Origin: Pseudidiomarina indica
GTDB lineage: Bacteria; Pseudomonadota; Gammaproteobacteria; Enterobacterales; Alteromonadaceae
DNA length: 64,000 nucleotides
Assembly: GCF_900104245.1 (NCBI RefSeq)
Contig: NZ_FMXN01000001.1
Location: 310,001 to 374,000, forward strand
Direction of reading: 5' to 3'
The number at the start of each line of letters is the position of its first letter. Position 1 is the first letter of the stretch. Shown piece after piece: positions 20,341 through 29,826 of this stretch. The position numbers and the translations under genes were made by a program. Below the pieces are notes generated by a model. That model was not told the DNA's origin and searched no databases. It saw nothing but the letters and a program-made list of their open reading frames with translations.

Positions 20341-21090
20341 TTAATCGGTTTGCGCAATCACACTTTCGTTAGCAATCAGTGTACCTTCTTCTTCACCAAG
20401 AATCACGGCTCTTAATGCGCCGGGTTTATTCATATTAAATACCCGAATTGGCAAATTATGGTCACGTGCTAATGTGAATGCAGCTAAATCCATCACTTTC
20501 AACTGTTGGGTTAACACATCATTATAACTAATTTTTCGGAACAATTTCGCATTCGGATCCGTCACTGGGTCGGCGGAGTAAACCCCGTCCACTTTGGTTC
20601 CTTTTAACACGAGATCTGCTTCAATCTCAATGCCCCGCAAACAGGCAGCTGAATCAGTCGTAAAGAAAGGGTTGCCAGTGCCCGCAGAGAAAATCACCAC
20701 ACGGCCCGATTTTAGCAAGCTAATGGCATCGGCCCAGTTGTAGCCGTCACACACGCCATTCAGTTCAATGGCTGACATTAAACGGGCATTGACGAACGCA
20801 CGATGGAGCGCATCCCGCATCGCCAGACCATTCATGACCGTTGCCAACATTCCCATATGGTCACCTACCACGCGGTTCATTCCAGCTTTTGCCAAGCCTT
20901 CACCACGGAACAGGTTCCCACCACCAATGACGAGTCCAACTTGGACGCCCAGTTCAACTAATTCTTTAATTTCCTGAGCCATGCGGTCTAAAACTTTTGC
21001 GTCTATTCCAAATGGTTCATCACCCATTAATGCTTCGCCGCTGAGTTTTAACAAGATACGGCGGTAGGCAGCTTTGCTATTTGGTGTCAT
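20341..21090 (-). CDS. pyrH: UMP kinase
   Basis: Phosphorylates UMP to UDP with ATP. A hexameric amino-acid-kinase-fold enzyme, activated by GTP and inhibited by UTP in gammaproteobacteria. The 249 residues carry [13 protein letters not shown] near 11-23, the [13 protein letters not shown] motif near 51-63 and the ATP-site [17 protein letters not shown] near 137-153. GGAG lies about nine bases before the ATG. A strong terminator separates it from tsf, so it probably has its own promoter or relies on readthrough. No clear promoter could be picked out in the gap. Confidence 0.96.
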   Translation of the reverse strand: MTPNSKAAYRRILLKLSGEALMGDEPFGIDAKVLDRMAQEIKELVELGVQVGLVIGGGNLFRGEGLAKAGMNRVVGDHMGMLATVMNGLAMRDALHRAFVNARLMSAIELNGVCDGYNWADAISLLKSGRVVIFSAGTGNPFFTTDSAACLRGIEIEADLVLKGTKVDGVYSADPVTDPNAKLFRKISYNDVLTQQLKVMDLAAFTLARDHNLPIRVFNMNKPGALRAVILGEEEGTLIANESVIAQTD

Positions 21091-21131
21091 CAGTTCGCTC
21101 CATGTTCAGGTTTTTAAGGGCTTCACCCTAT

Positions 21132-21166
21132 AAAAAAACCGCATTCTGCCGAGCAGAATGCGGTTT
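21132..21166 (-). terminator. Rho-independent terminator after tsf
   Basis: A 12-bp perfect stem (ACCGCATTCTGC with GCAGAATGCGGT) closed by a TCG loop and followed by a run of seven T residues on the minus strand. It lies about 40 bases after the tsf stop and is the strongest terminator in the window. It ends most rpsB-tsf transcripts ahead of pyrH. Confidence 0.9.
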
Positions 21167-21206
21167 CATTATCGACTGTTATGCGTCGTGGGGACAGACA
21201 TTGGCA

Positions 21207-22085
21207 TTACGCCTTCTGTGCGGCCGCCATTTGCGCTTGTACTTCAGCAGCAAAGTCTTCTGCTTTCTTCTCAATACCTTCGCCTACTTCAAAACGAACG
21301 AAAGCATGAACATCAGCGCCTTTCTGCTTCAACAAGTCACCGACAGTGATTGCTGGGTCTTTCACGAATGGTTGACCCGTTAAGCTGATTTCACCGGTAA
21401 ACTTACGCATCCGGCCTTCAACCATCTTCTCGGCGATATCTTTTGGCTTACCGCTTTGCATCGCGATATCCAATTGGATCGCACGCTCTTTCTCAACCAC
21501 GTCTTCTGACACGTCTTCTGGCTTAACGAACTGTGGTACGCTTGCTGCAACGTGCATGGCGATATCTTTCGCTAATTCAGCGTCGCCGCCACTAATCGCG
21601 ACCAATACGCCAATCCGGCCACCGTGTACATAAGCTTCAACCAGATCGCCTGCTTCGATGGTGAAGACACGACGTACGTTCATGTTTTCGCCAATTTTAG
21701 CAACCAATAGTTCACGAACTTCTTCAACGGTGCCGTCACCGATGTTGGTTGCTTTCAGCTTTTCAACATCCGTTTCTTTGTTTGCGAATGCCGCTTCGAT
21801 CACTTGATTACCGAATGACAAGAAGGTCTCATCACGCGCAACGAAGTCCGTTTCACAGTTCAATTCAACCAAAGTACCAACGTTTCCTTCGGTTTTAGTC
21901 AGGATTACACCTTCCGCAGCAATACGACCAGCTTTTTTAGCTGCTTTCGCTTGACCGCTCTTACGCATGTTTTCGATCGCCGCTTCGATATCGCCGCCGG
22001 TCTCTTCCAATGCTTTTTTGCAATCCATCATGCCAGCGCCAGTGCGCTCGCGCAGTTCTTTAACCAGAGCTGCTGTAATAGCCAT
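21207..22085 (-). CDS. tsf: Translation elongation factor Ts
   Basis: The nucleotide-exchange factor that recharges EF-Tu with GTP. The 292 residues contain the N-terminal UBA-like segment [20 protein letters not shown] (9-28), the core with [15 protein letters not shown] near 78-92, and the dimerisation and C-terminal module. Spaced 25 bases after rpsB and co-transcribed with it. S2 bound to the rpsB leader is expected to control both. The protein is complete and ordinary for gammaproteobacteria. Confidence 0.97.
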   Translation of the reverse strand: MAITAALVKELRERTGAGMMDCKKALEETGGDIEAAIENMRKSGQAKAAKKAGRIAAEGVILTKTEGNVGTLVELNCETDFVARDETFLSFGNQVIEAAFANKETDVEKLKATNIGDGTVEEVRELLVAKIGENMNVRRVFTIEAGDLVEAYVHGGRIGVLVAISGGDAELAKDIAMHVAASVPQFVKPEDVSEDVVEKERAIQLDIAMQSGKPKDIAEKMVEGRMRKFTGEISLTGQPFVKDPAITVGDLLKQKGADVHAFVRFEVGEGIEKKAEDFAAEVQAQMAAAQKA

Positions 22086-22110
22086 TTATTTTGCCCTCTA
22101 ATCAGATGAC

Positions 22111-22842
22111 TTATTCGGTTTCTTCAGCTTCAACAAATTCATCAGCCAAGCTTTCAACGTTTGCACCACGTGCATCATTGATAGCTGCTGCGGCCGCATT
22201 CAAGTACAGTTGAACTGCACGAATCGCGTCGTCGTTGCCAGGAATTACGTAATCAACGCCATCAGGGTTTGAGTTAGTGTCAACTACTGCAATCACAGGA
22301 ATACCGAGGTTGTTTGCTTCTTTGATAGCGATGTGTTCATGATCCGCATCAATTACAAACAAGACGTCAGGTAAGCCCGCCATATCCTTGATACCACCGA
22401 GGCTCTTCTCAAGCTTTTCCATTTCACGGGTGTTAACCAGTGCTTCTTTTTTGGTGAGCTTTTCGAACGTACCGTCTTGGCTCATGGTCTCAAGCTCTTT
22501 TAAACGCTTGATTGATTGACGAACAGTTTTCCAGTTCGTCAACATACCACCTAACCAACGGTGATTGACATAAAACTGCTTACAGCTTACTGCAGCTTCT
22601 TGAACCGAATCAGATGCCGCACGCTTGGTACCAACAAACAAGATTTTTCCTTTGTTTGCAGCAACGTGTTGCAAGAAGTTCAACGCATCGTTGAACATCG
22701 GAACAGTTTTCTCAAGGTTGATGATATGAATTTTGTTACGAGCACCAAAAATGTATGGTTTCATTTTTGGGTTCCAGAAGCGGGTTTGGTGACCGAAGTG
22801 AACACCAGCTTTTAGCATGTCACGCATTGACACGTTTGCCAT
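22111..22842 (-). CDS. rpsB: 30S ribosomal protein S2
   Basis: A late-assembling small-subunit protein needed for S1 binding. The 243 residues have [20 protein letters not shown] at 6-25 and the C-terminal [14 protein letters not shown] helix followed by an acidic tail. AAGGAAA lies about nine bases before the ATG. It is preceded by a structured leader resembling the gammaproteobacterial S2 autoregulatory element and a strong promoter with a GC-rich discriminator. Divergent from map, as in E. coli. Confidence 0.97.
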   Translation of the reverse strand: MANVSMRDMLKAGVHFGHQTRFWNPKMKPYIFGARNKIHIINLEKTVPMFNDALNFLQHVAANKGKILFVGTKRAASDSVQEAAVSCKQFYVNHRWLGGMLTNWKTVRQSIKRLKELETMSQDGTFEKLTKKEALVNTREMEKLEKSLGGIKDMAGLPDVLFVIDADHEHIAIKEANNLGIPVIAVVDTNSNPDGVDYVIPGNDDAIRAVQLYLNAAAAAINDARGANVESLADEFVEAEETE

Positions 22843-22860
22843 AGTAATTTTCCTTTTTAA

Positions 22861-22980
22861 GGGGTTATGCCTCCATACATCCCATAGTTCGACCAGCGGC
22901 TTTATTGCCCCGGCACCCCGAGCTATGTGTCGATGTATGTGTGTGTTTTCATGAAATCAATGAATGCAATTAGAAACTGC
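22861..22980 (-). ncRNA. rpsB leader RNA (t44/S2-type autoregulatory element)
   Basis: The rpsB mRNA leader folds into an outer 8-bp perfect stem, CATACATC (22932-22939) with GATGTATG (22874-22881), and an inner CATAG/CTATG stem. Within the enclosed loop GGGGTGCC (22912-22919) can pair with GGC and ACCCC in the downstream segment at 22861-22871, giving a pseudoknot just before the ribosome-binding site. Gammaproteobacterial rpsB leaders (the t44/tff family) are known to bind S2 and repress rpsB-tsf. Family membership is judged from position and fold, not a covariance search. Confidence 0.75.
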
Positions 22981-22986
22981 GGGCGC

Positions 22987-23016
22987 TTTATACCACGAAA
23001 AGCATGCGTTACGCAA
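22987..23016 (-). promoter_or_regulatory. rpsB-tsf promoter
   Basis: The minus strand has a -10 TATAAA (22987-22992), an 18-base spacer and a -35 TTGCGT (23011-23016), giving initiation near 22980. The bases after the -10 (GCGCCCGC) form a GC-rich discriminator, the hallmark of ppGpp/DksA-repressed ribosomal promoters, so stringent control is likely. Confidence 0.65.
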
Positions 23017-23109
23017 CTTTTAACGCGCTTTTTCGCCACTTCACGCTGGGCCGCTTTACTGGTAAACTAACGACTAAAATAACGCCGTTTAAAAGGTAAG
23101 CTGACGTTT

Positions 23110-23898
23110 ATGAGTATTCCGATTAAAACGCCTGAAGAAATTGAAAAAATGCGCGCTGCAGGTCACTTAGCGGCCGAAGTGCTCGAAATGATTGAGCCCC
23201 ATATTCAGGCTGGGGTCACCACTGCTGAAATTGACCGTATTTGCCACGATTATATCGTCGAGCGGGGCGCTATCCCAGCGCCACTTAATTATCACGGTTT
23301 CCCAAAGTCAGTGTGTACTTCACTGAATCACGTGGTGTGCCACGGTATTCCTAATGAAAAACCATTAAAGAATGGTGACATCATGAACTTAGATGTCACT
23401 GTTAAACTGGACGGGTATCACGGCGATACCTCAAAAATGTTTGTCATTGGGGAGCCCAGCATTCTTGCCGAGCGCCTCATGCGAGTCACCAAAGAGTGCC
23501 TTTATTTGGCCATTAAAATGGTGAAGCCTGGCATTCGCACTGGCGATTTTGCGGAAGCGATTCAAAAGCACGCGGAACAACATGGTTACTCCATTGTGCG
23601 TGAATACTGTGGCCATGGCATTGGCGCGGGCTTCCACGAAGAGCCACAAATTTTACACTATGGTACCGCTGGCACGGGTGATCTCATTGTACCGGGCATG
23701 TGCTTTACCATTGAGCCAATGGTGAACGCTGGCAAGCGGCAAACCAAACTCATGCGTGATGGTTGGACGGTCCTCACCAAAGATCGCAGTTTAAGCGCAC
23801 AGTGGGAGCACACCCTGTTAGTCACTGAAGACGGGGTCGAAGTATTAACCCTTCGTAACGATGAAGATCTCCCCCGTATTATCCGTCATCCGAGTTAA
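23110..23898 (+). CDS. map: Methionine aminopeptidase, type I
   Basis: Removes the initiator methionine from nascent proteins. The 262 residues (E. coli 264) have all pita-bread-fold metal ligands: Asp in MNLDVTVKLDGYHGDT (two Asp), His in GHGIGAGFHEEPQI, Glu in FTIEPMV, and Glu in WEHTLLV. The substrate-pocket His lies in NYHGFPKSVCTSLNHVVCHG near 62-81. Divergent from rpsB and three bases ahead of glnD. A weak promoter-like pair (TTCACG at 23040, TAAACT at 23063, 17-base spacer) lies upstream. Confidence 0.97.
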   Translation: MSIPIKTPEEIEKMRAAGHLAAEVLEMIEPHIQAGVTTAEIDRICHDYIVERGAIPAPLNYHGFPKSVCTSLNHVVCHGIPNEKPLKNGDIMNLDVTVKLDGYHGDTSKMFVIGEPSILAERLMRVTKECLYLAIKMVKPGIRTGDFAEAIQKHAEQHGYSIVREYCGHGIGAGFHEEPQILHYGTAGTGDLIVPGMCFTIEPMVNAGKRQTKLMRDGWTVLTKDRSLSAQWEHTLLVTEDGVEVLTLRNDEDLPRIIRHPS

Positions 23899-23901
23899 TC
23901 A

Positions 23902-26508
23902 ATGATAACGACCGCCCCGCCTGACTGGCCGTTGCCAATTCAACTCAGCACGGGGCGGTCTTGCCTGGAACATTATGACCGATGGGCTGCCACGGCGTTT
24001 CTCACTGCTGATATCGATGGGTTACTGAGCCATCGCGCCCAATTTATTGATCGGCTGCTGCAACAATTGTGGCACCAGTTTGACTTAGGCTCCCACGATC
24101 TTTGCTTGATTGCCGTAGGCGGCTACGGTCGTGAAAGTCTTTTCCCTCAATCTGACATTGATTTACTGTTCTTACATTCCGAACCACTCACCGACTCGCA
24201 ACAACAGCAAATTCGGCAGTTGATCCAATTGCTTTGGGATCTTCGCCTCGATGTGGGGCACAGTGTACGAACTCCAGCCCAATGTTTGGAGCAAGCTGCC
24301 CTTGATGTGACCGTTGCAACCAGCTTACTCGAGCAGCGGTTGCTCTGTGGTGATGCGCAGCTTGCGCGACAATTGCAACAATTGCTGCAACAGCAATTCC
24401 CGTGGTCAAGCGCTGCCTTCTACCAAGCCAAATACCAAGAACAACAAGCGCGCCATCAGCGTTACCATGGCACTGCTTATAATCTTGAGCCGAACGTCAA
24501 AAGCACACCAGGTGGGTTACGGGATATTCAAACGATTTATTGGATTGCACAACGTCATTTCCATACCCAATCCGCGGCCCCGTTAGTTCAACACGGGTTT
24601 ATTACGGCGGCAGAACAGCTTGAGCTACAAGAATACCAGCAGCTGTTGAGCCGCATTCGCTTTGCGTTACACCTAGAAACCCAACGCAAAGAAGACCGTT
24701 TGCTGTTTGAATACCAACCCGCCGTTGCCGCCCGATTAGGTTATGGTGAAGCCGGCAAAGCCGCCGTTGAAGCCATGATGAAGGACTATTTTAAAGCCGT
24801 GGTGGGGGTGATCGAACTCAATGACATGCTATTGCAGTTGTTTGATCAAAGTATCCTTGCCAACACGGCAGCGCCGCCCCGCATCCTGACCGAGCAGTTT
24901 GAACAATTGGGGACCTTGCTAGCAGCACGTCATACAAACGTATTTAGCGCGGAAACGGACTTTTTGCACTGTTTGCTCGTGGTGGCCGATCATCCAGAAA
25001 TTCAGCAATTACATGCACAAACACTGCGCCAATTACGACATGCGCGCAGCCAGCTAACACAACCTCTCTGTCATAATCCCGAATGTCGGGCACTGTTTTT
25101 ACAATTATTGCGACACCCACGTGGCTGCGGCACCGCCTTTCGGTTAATGCACCAACATCAAATTTTGGCCCATTATTTACCTCAATGGCAGCAAATTGTT
25201 GGGCAAATGCAATTTGATTTGTTTCATGCCTATACCGTGGATGAGCATACCTATCGTTTGGTGCGTAATTTATTTCGCTATACACAGCCCGAACATCAAC
25301 AGGAGTTCCCGCTCTGCGCCGAGCTGGTAACGCGCATGGAGAAACCCGAATTACTTTATTTGGCAGGTATATTCCATGACATCGCCAAAGGACGCGGCGG
25401 CGATCATTCAGAATTAGGCGAGCAAGATGCCCAGCACTTTGCTCAATTACATCAATTAGACGAACAAGATGGAGCCCTCGTGGCATGGTTAGTCCGCCAT
25501 CACCTGCTGATGTCGGTGACGGCACAGAAACGGGATATTCACGACCCTAATGTCATTGCAGAGTTTGCTACCCAAATAGGCAATCAACGTTCATTGGATT
25601 ATCTGTATTGCTTAACTGTGGCCGATATTCGCGCCACCAACCAAAGTTTATGGAATAATTGGAAAGCAACCTTGCTGGAAAATTTATACCACGCCACGAC
25701 GCAATACTTGGCGCAGCAAAAGCCAACCGCCGCAACCGAATTACGAAGCCGCATTCAGCAACACCGTGCTCATGCCATGGGGTTAATGCTCAGTTTAGGG
25801 TATCAGGCGGATGCCATGAATGAGTTATGGAGTCGCTTTACGGCAGACTACTTTTTACGCCATCAGCCGGAACAAATTGCCTGGCATTCCCAACACATTA
25901 TTCAATTAGAATCCGATGAACAGTTACCGCTTATTTTAATTGGTGATGAAAATAACCAAGGCACCACCGAGTTATTTGTTTACCATCGTGAACATGACAA
26001 CTTGTTTGCTGCCATCGCCGCAGTCTTGACCAGCCACGCGTTGAGTATTCATGACGCACAAATTTTAGCGACCCGTGATGGGTATGTGATGGATACGTTT
26101 GTGGTGTTGCAGGAAAATGGACAGCCACTCACCGATCCGCGCCGCATTGAAGCGCTCAAACAACAATTACACGACGTGTTACGGAAACGAATCCCAGCGC
26201 CCCACGGTCAGCGGCGCTTACCTCGACTGCTGCGTAATTTCCACGTGCCAACTCGGGTGGAATTTGTCAGCGAGCGTCATCCTCGGCGCACGACCTTCGA
26301 ATTAACCGCACTGGATCGGCCAGGACTGGTCGCGCAAGTAGCCAAAGTGCTGCAAACGTTGGACTTAACAATTCTAGCCGCTAAAATCACTACGGTCGGC
26401 GAACAAGCAGAAGACGTGTTCATTGTCTCAACACGTCGTCACGAAGGGTTGACCCCCGAACAGAAACAGCAATTACGAGCCAAAATTATTGCCGCACTCG
26501 ATTATTAA
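23902..26508 (+). CDS. glnD: Bifunctional uridylyltransferase/uridylyl-removing enzyme GlnD
   Basis: Senses glutamine and modifies PII proteins, controlling glutamine synthetase and Ntr gene expression. The 868 residues contain a nucleotidyltransferase domain with GGYGRESLFPQSDIDLLF near 74-91, an HD phosphohydrolase domain with AGIFHDIAKGRGGDHSELG near 488-506, and two C-terminal ACT domains (about 680-760 and 795-868) that bind glutamine. All catalytic motifs look intact. It starts three bases after map and lies upstream of dapD, the map-glnD-dapD order known from E. coli. Confidence 0.97.
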   Translation: MITTAPPDWPLPIQLSTGRSCLEHYDRWAATAFLTADIDGLLSHRAQFIDRLLQQLWHQFDLGSHDLCLIAVGGYGRESLFPQSDIDLLFLHSEPLTDSQQQQIRQLIQLLWDLRLDVGHSVRTPAQCLEQAALDVTVATSLLEQRLLCGDAQLARQLQQLLQQQFPWSSAAFYQAKYQEQQARHQRYHGTAYNLEPNVKSTPGGLRDIQTIYWIAQRHFHTQSAAPLVQHGFITAAEQLELQEYQQLLSRIRFALHLETQRKEDRLLFEYQPAVAARLGYGEAGKAAVEAMMKDYFKAVVGVIELNDMLLQLFDQSILANTAAPPRILTEQFEQLGTLLAARHTNVFSAETDFLHCLLVVADHPEIQQLHAQTLRQLRHARSQLTQPLCHNPECRALFLQLLRHPRGCGTAFRLMHQHQILAHYLPQWQQIVGQMQFDLFHAYTVDEHTYRLVRNLFRYTQPEHQQEFPLCAELVTRMEKPELLYLAGIFHDIAKGRGGDHSELGEQDAQHFAQLHQLDEQDGALVAWLVRHHLLMSVTAQKRDIHDPNVIAEFATQIGNQRSLDYLYCLTVADIRATNQSLWNNWKATLLENLYHATTQYLAQQKPTAATELRSRIQQHRAHAMGLMLSLGYQADAMNELWSRFTADYFLRHQPEQIAWHSQHIIQLESDEQLPLILIGDENNQGTTELFVYHREHDNLFAAIAAVLTSHALSIHDAQILATRDGYVMDTFVVLQENGQPLTDPRRIEALKQQLHDVLRKRIPAPHGQRRLPRLLRNFHVPTRVEFVSERHPRRTTFELTALDRPGLVAQVAKVLQTLDLTILAAKITTVGEQAEDVFIVSTRRHEGLTPEQKQQLRAKIIAALDY

Positions 26509-26526
26509 GTAGTTATAGGAAACCTT

Positions 26527-27351
26527 ATGAGCACTATTCAAGAACGTATTGAAGCAGCGTTTGAACACCGCGCTAGTATTTCTCCCAGCCAAGTTCCCGC
26601 TGAATTACAACGGGATTTAGCGGATGTCATGCAAAAATTAGACAGCGGCGAATATCGTGTGGCAGAAAAAGTAAACGGCCAATGGGTGGTCAATGAATGG
26701 TTAAAGAAAGCCGTGTTACTCACCTTCCGCACACACGATAACCAAGTGATGGAAGGCGGTGAAACTCGGTTTTTTGACAAAGTACCGAGTAAATTTGCCA
26801 ACTACGACGACGCCCGTTTTCGCGCTGAAGGGATGCGCGTTGTACCGCCTGCAATGGCGCGTCATGGCTCCTACATTGGCCGTGATGTGGTATTAATGCC
26901 TTCTTACGTCAATATTGGCGCCTACGTGGGCGATGGTACCATGGTCGACACCTGGGCCACCGTTGGCTCCTGTGCCCAAATCGGGCGCAACGTTCACCTC
27001 TCTGGTGGAGTCGGTATTGGTGGGGTGTTGGAACCGTTACAAGCCACCCCCACCATCATTGAAGACAACTGTTTTATCGGTGCCCGCTCAGAAATTGTGG
27101 AAGGGGTGATTGTCGAGGAAGGCGCAGTCATTTCCATGGGGGTCTATATTGGTCAAAGCACCCGCATTTATGATCGGGAAACTGGCGAAATTTACTACGG
27201 ACGTGTGCCAGCGGGCTCCGTGGTAGTACCCGGCTCGCTCCCGGCAAGCGATGGTACCCATAGTTTGTATGCAGCCATCATTGTTAAAAAAGTGGATGCC
27301 CAAACACGAGCGAAAGTGGGAATTAACGAACTTCTTCGCTCGGCTGAATAG
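26527..27351 (+). CDS. dapD: Tetrahydrodipicolinate N-succinyltransferase
   Basis: Succinylates tetrahydrodipicolinate in the succinylase branch of lysine and meso-diaminopimelate synthesis. The 274 residues equal the E. coli length. An N-terminal helical region is followed by a hexapeptide beta-helix (about 105-240) with the [15 protein letters not shown] and [14 protein letters not shown] segments that form the acyl-CoA and substrate sites. The ribosome-binding sequence is AGGAAACC. Its last 29 bases overlap the convergent truC gene (27323-27351). A hairpin inside truC probably terminates its transcript. Confidence 0.97.
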   Translation: MSTIQERIEAAFEHRASISPSQVPAELQRDLADVMQKLDSGEYRVAEKVNGQWVVNEWLKKAVLLTFRTHDNQVMEGGETRFFDKVPSKFANYDDARFRAEGMRVVPPAMARHGSYIGRDVVLMPSYVNIGAYVGDGTMVDTWATVGSCAQIGRNVHLSGGVGIGGVLEPLQATPTIIEDNCFIGARSEIVEGVIVEEGAVISMGVYIGQSTRIYDRETGEIYYGRVPAGSVVVPGSLPASDGTHSLYAAIIVKKVDAQTRAKVGINELLRSAE

Positions 27352-28072
27352 GCGTCCGGAATACACGAAGCAAGTCATCTGGAATCGGCAGTTCAATATG
27401 AACTGCCGATTTTGTATGGGGATGTGAAAAACGCAAACCTGTCGCTGCTAGCAATAAGCGCTGTAAGCCAAATTGCTCCCGGAAAAAACGATTATGCCGT
27501 CCATCGCCATGCCGAGTATCACCAATAATTGGGTGTCGCAAATGAGACATATGGCGCCGTAGCTGATGCTTCCTCCCAGTCAGCGGGGTCAATTCCATCA
27601 AGGAATAACGTGAGCTTGCGTACCGCTTGCCTACCGCCACAGGCAGTTCAATCCGTTCCAAGCAACGATAAATAGTCACGGCTTCTTGCGCTGCTTTGTC
27701 GGGATTGGCTTGCGCATCAGCAATTTTATCCAGCTCTTCTTGGAGCGGATAATCAAGGGTTCCGTCATTCAAATAGCCGCGCACCACGGCATGATAAGTT
27801 TTCTCAACTTGGCGGCCACTGAATAGCGGCATCATTAAGCGTGCGGTTTCCGGATCTTTTGCAAACAGCAAAATGCCCGAGGTGGGCCGATCAAGACGAT
27901 GCACCGGATACACTCGTTGGTTAATTTGATCCCGCACCCGTTGCAAGGCAAATTCCTGCGCGTCCCGCGCAATCCAGCTGCGATGCACCAGTAAACCGCT
28001 CGGTTTATCCACGGCAATCAGAAAGTCATCCTGATACAGGATTGAAAGAGGTTCCATCGGTTTAAATGTCAT
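27323..28072 (-). CDS. truC: tRNA pseudouridine(65) synthase TruC
   Basis: A RluA-family pseudouridine synthase acting on U65 of certain tRNAs. From the ATG at 28072 it has 249 residues, beginning near [24 protein letters not shown], with the catalytic Asp in the [19 protein letters not shown] motif. The open frame runs up to 28126, but the homologous region begins at MEPLSIL (28057), so the upstream codons are doubtful. Starts at 28072 (overlapping the yqcC stop by 11 bases) or 28057 both fit. The yqcC-truC order matches E. coli. Its 3' end overlaps dapD in convergent orientation. Confidence 0.93.
   Translation of the reverse strand: MTFKPMEPLSILYQDDFLIAVDKPSGLLVHRSWIARDAQEFALQRVRDQINQRVYPVHRLDRPTSGILLFAKDPETARLMMPLFSGRQVEKTYHAVVRGYLNDGTLDYPLQEELDKIADAQANPDKAAQEAVTIYRCLERIELPVAVGKRYASSRYSLMELTPLTGRKHQLRRHMSHLRHPIIGDTRHGDGRHNRFFREQFGLQRLLLAATGLRFSHPHTKSAVHIELPIPDDLLRVFRTPIQPSEEVR
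27383..27415 (+). terminator. Probable dapD terminator inside the truC coding region
   Basis: A 13-bp perfect inverted repeat, AATCGGCAGTTCA (27383-27395) and TGAACTGCCGATT (27399-27411), with a three-base ATA spacer and then TTGT. It begins 32 bases after the dapD stop, a typical distance, but lies wholly within truC codons, where it encodes SAVHIELPI on the other strand. The T-tail is short, so it may act weakly or with other factors. Confidence 0.55.
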
Positions 28073-28406
28073 CGGCGAGCGGATCAGTTCCACTGAGTAA
28101 GATATCAAATTCGCGAAGGCTCGCAATTAACCCGTCATGTTGCTCAAGTTGATCACGATATACGTGTGTTGCCATAGGGCTGACCGCAATATTTTGTGGC
28201 AGCGGGTGCTCACCATCCAACATCGCCCACATACGGGGAATCATAATAAATTGCAGCCACTGGTGAAAATCCAGGGTGTCCATCGCAAAGGGTTCTGCGC
28301 TTTCCAAAGCTTGGGCTGGCGGATAATGGGTCTGCCATAGTCCCAAACAATTTAATTCAGCTTCAATACGTTCTAATAATCGAGCAGCTCGTTGTCGTTG
28401 GTCCAT
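28062..28406 (-). CDS. yqcC: YqcC family protein
   Basis: A 114-residue cytoplasmic protein of the YqcC family, known mainly from its fixed place upstream of truC. No biochemical function is established. It is helical, with the family-type stretches WLQFIMIPRMWAMLDGEHPL and PQNIAVSPMATHVYRDQLEQ near the centre. The ATG at 28406 is chosen because GGAGGT lies just upstream. A GTG four codons earlier overlaps that ribosome-binding sequence and is unlikely. The stop overlaps the likely truC start by 11 bases, which suggests translational coupling. Confidence 0.9.
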   Translation of the reverse strand: MDQRQRAARLLERIEAELNCLGLWQTHYPPAQALESAEPFAMDTLDFHQWLQFIMIPRMWAMLDGEHPLPQNIAVSPMATHVYRDQLEQHDGLIASLREFDILLSGTDPLADDI

Positions 28407-28456
28407 GACTACCTCCACGACTTATTTTAGTTATAATACCACCATCTTTAAGCAAA

Positions 28457-29506
28457 ATGACCCATGTTGCAAGTTTCATGACCATAACGAATCTCGCTGA
28501 ACTGTTAAACAGCAGCCAAAGTGATTATCTCATTTATGATTTAGGGCGAATTGTCCAACCCATTGCGGTCACAGAATTTGCCGAAATCTGTGCCCAGCAA
28601 CGCCCCTACCCTTACCCCTTGCAGCACCACGCTTGGTTTGCGGTCGTGTTTTGGGGCGCCCAACAACCGGCAGAACCATTTATTTGGTTTTTAAAGTTCC
28701 CCCTAGATGAACGCGGGTTACTCAATCATCTTGCACAACAGGAATTTATTGCCCAAGTGCTGGCATTACTGGGGCAACAATTAACTCATGCGTTAACGCC
28801 CGAGCAAGAACAACAGCTCCAGCAATCCCCTTACCTGTTTTTGCCCGCTGAGGCAAAACGAGCCGCTTTTCATGCCAAACTCACCCATCATTGGCAGCAT
28901 GCACCGTCAGCCTTCTATGATTTAGCAAAAGCTGAATTGGAACAGCCCAGTGCCGAGGGTTGGCAACAAATTGGCTTGCAAGGAATTCATGACGTCATCA
29001 CGCGTTTAGAACCGAACTCCAGCACCTGCCAGGCCATTGCGAACCATTTTGCTCATTATCCCGAACCGCTGCAAAATGCCGTGACCGAAGCCTTAGAGCA
29101 CGGCGTGCCACCCCCACTGCTAGCGAATCAACTACAGCAGCTTATGCAGCAACCCACAGCACCGGCCGCGGTGCGGCTCAATGCACTCCGCGCGTTAGCA
29201 GGCTGCGCGTTACAAGCGACCGTGTATGAAAGCTGGGAGCAGCAACTGGAACAAGCCTCGGTTGATGAACTGGTCATTATTGCGGCCCGGCATTGGCCCG
29301 CACTCGCACACAGCAGCCCAAGATTAGAGCGCTATTTGATGCAAGTGGCGAAACAAAACAACCCCGCCTTATTTGCCGGTTTGGTGCGTGATTTGTTGCA
29401 ACTTCCGAGTACTCGGGTCGCTGCGCTAAGCCTATTGCAACGCAATGACCTGCCCGCAGTGCTGTATCAAGCCTGGCAACAATTTATTGGTACCCACAGC
29501 ACATGA
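28457..29506 (+). CDS. DUF3549 family protein
   Basis: A 349-residue cytoplasmic protein of unknown function, recognised as DUF3549 from the opening pattern SQSDYLIYDLGRIVQPI and RPYPYPLQHHAWFAVVFWG, followed by FLKFPLDERGLL. The rest is helical and rich in Gln, Leu and Ala, possibly HEAT-like. No catalytic motif was found. Transcribed divergently from yqcC, and overlapping the next gene by four bases (29503-29506), it forms a pair with the DUF3301 membrane protein as in other marine gammaproteobacteria. A second ATG at 28478 is also possible. Confidence 0.85.
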   Translation: MTHVASFMTITNLAELLNSSQSDYLIYDLGRIVQPIAVTEFAEICAQQRPYPYPLQHHAWFAVVFWGAQQPAEPFIWFLKFPLDERGLLNHLAQQEFIAQVLALLGQQLTHALTPEQEQQLQQSPYLFLPAEAKRAAFHAKLTHHWQHAPSAFYDLAKAELEQPSAEGWQQIGLQGIHDVITRLEPNSSTCQAIANHFAHYPEPLQNAVTEALEHGVPPPLLANQLQQLMQQPTAPAAVRLNALRALAGCALQATVYESWEQQLEQASVDELVIIAARHWPALAHSSPRLERYLMQVAKQNNPALFAGLVRDLLQLPSTRVAALSLLQRNDLPAVLYQAWQQFIGTHST

Positions 29507-29826
29507 TCCTTCTCGACGTTATTTTATTGCTCTTGATTGTCTGGGTCGGCTACCTCTTTTGGTTAGGTCGACGCCAGGCGGAGCAGGCACGCCGCTACAT
29601 TGAGCGGTATTGTCAGCAACATCAATTGCAGTTGTTAGATTGTGCGTGGCAACGGGGATATCCAGCAAAGCGAGGACGTTATGTGGGCTGGCTCAGTCAT
29701 TATGAGTTTCGCTTCAGCAGCGATGGCGAAACTCGTTATGTTGGTTCCGCCACGCTCCTTAACTTACGTTTGGTGCAAATTACGACGCCACCTTATCGGC
29801 TGCCGGCGGAGTCGGACCTACCTTAA
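29503..29826 (+). CDS. DUF3301 family single-pass membrane protein
   Basis: A 107-residue protein with one N-terminal transmembrane helix (about 3-21, MILLDVILLLLIVWVGYLFW), then the family pattern QHQLQLLDCAWQRG and a beta-rich tail with YVGWLSHYEFRFSSDGETRY. Function unknown. Coupled to DUF3549 by a four-base overlap. The last 47 bases overlap the convergent Mpo1-like gene, so both proteins use the same DNA for their C-termini. Confidence 0.85.
   Translation: MILLDVILLLLIVWVGYLFWLGRRQAEQARRYIERYCQQHQLQLLDCAWQRGYPAKRGRYVGWLSHYEFRFSSDGETRYVGSATLLNLRLVQITTPPYRLPAESDLP

Noticed and set aside
24944-25525. 193-codon open frame on the minus strand within glnD
   Set aside because: Lies wholly antisense to the conserved GlnD HD-domain region, has no ribosome-binding site and no recognisable protein pattern. 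A product of the codon bias of glnD.
28073-28126. Extended N-terminus of TruC starting at 28126
   Set aside because: Runs back into yqcC codons without a ribosome-binding site. The TruC homology starts near 28057.
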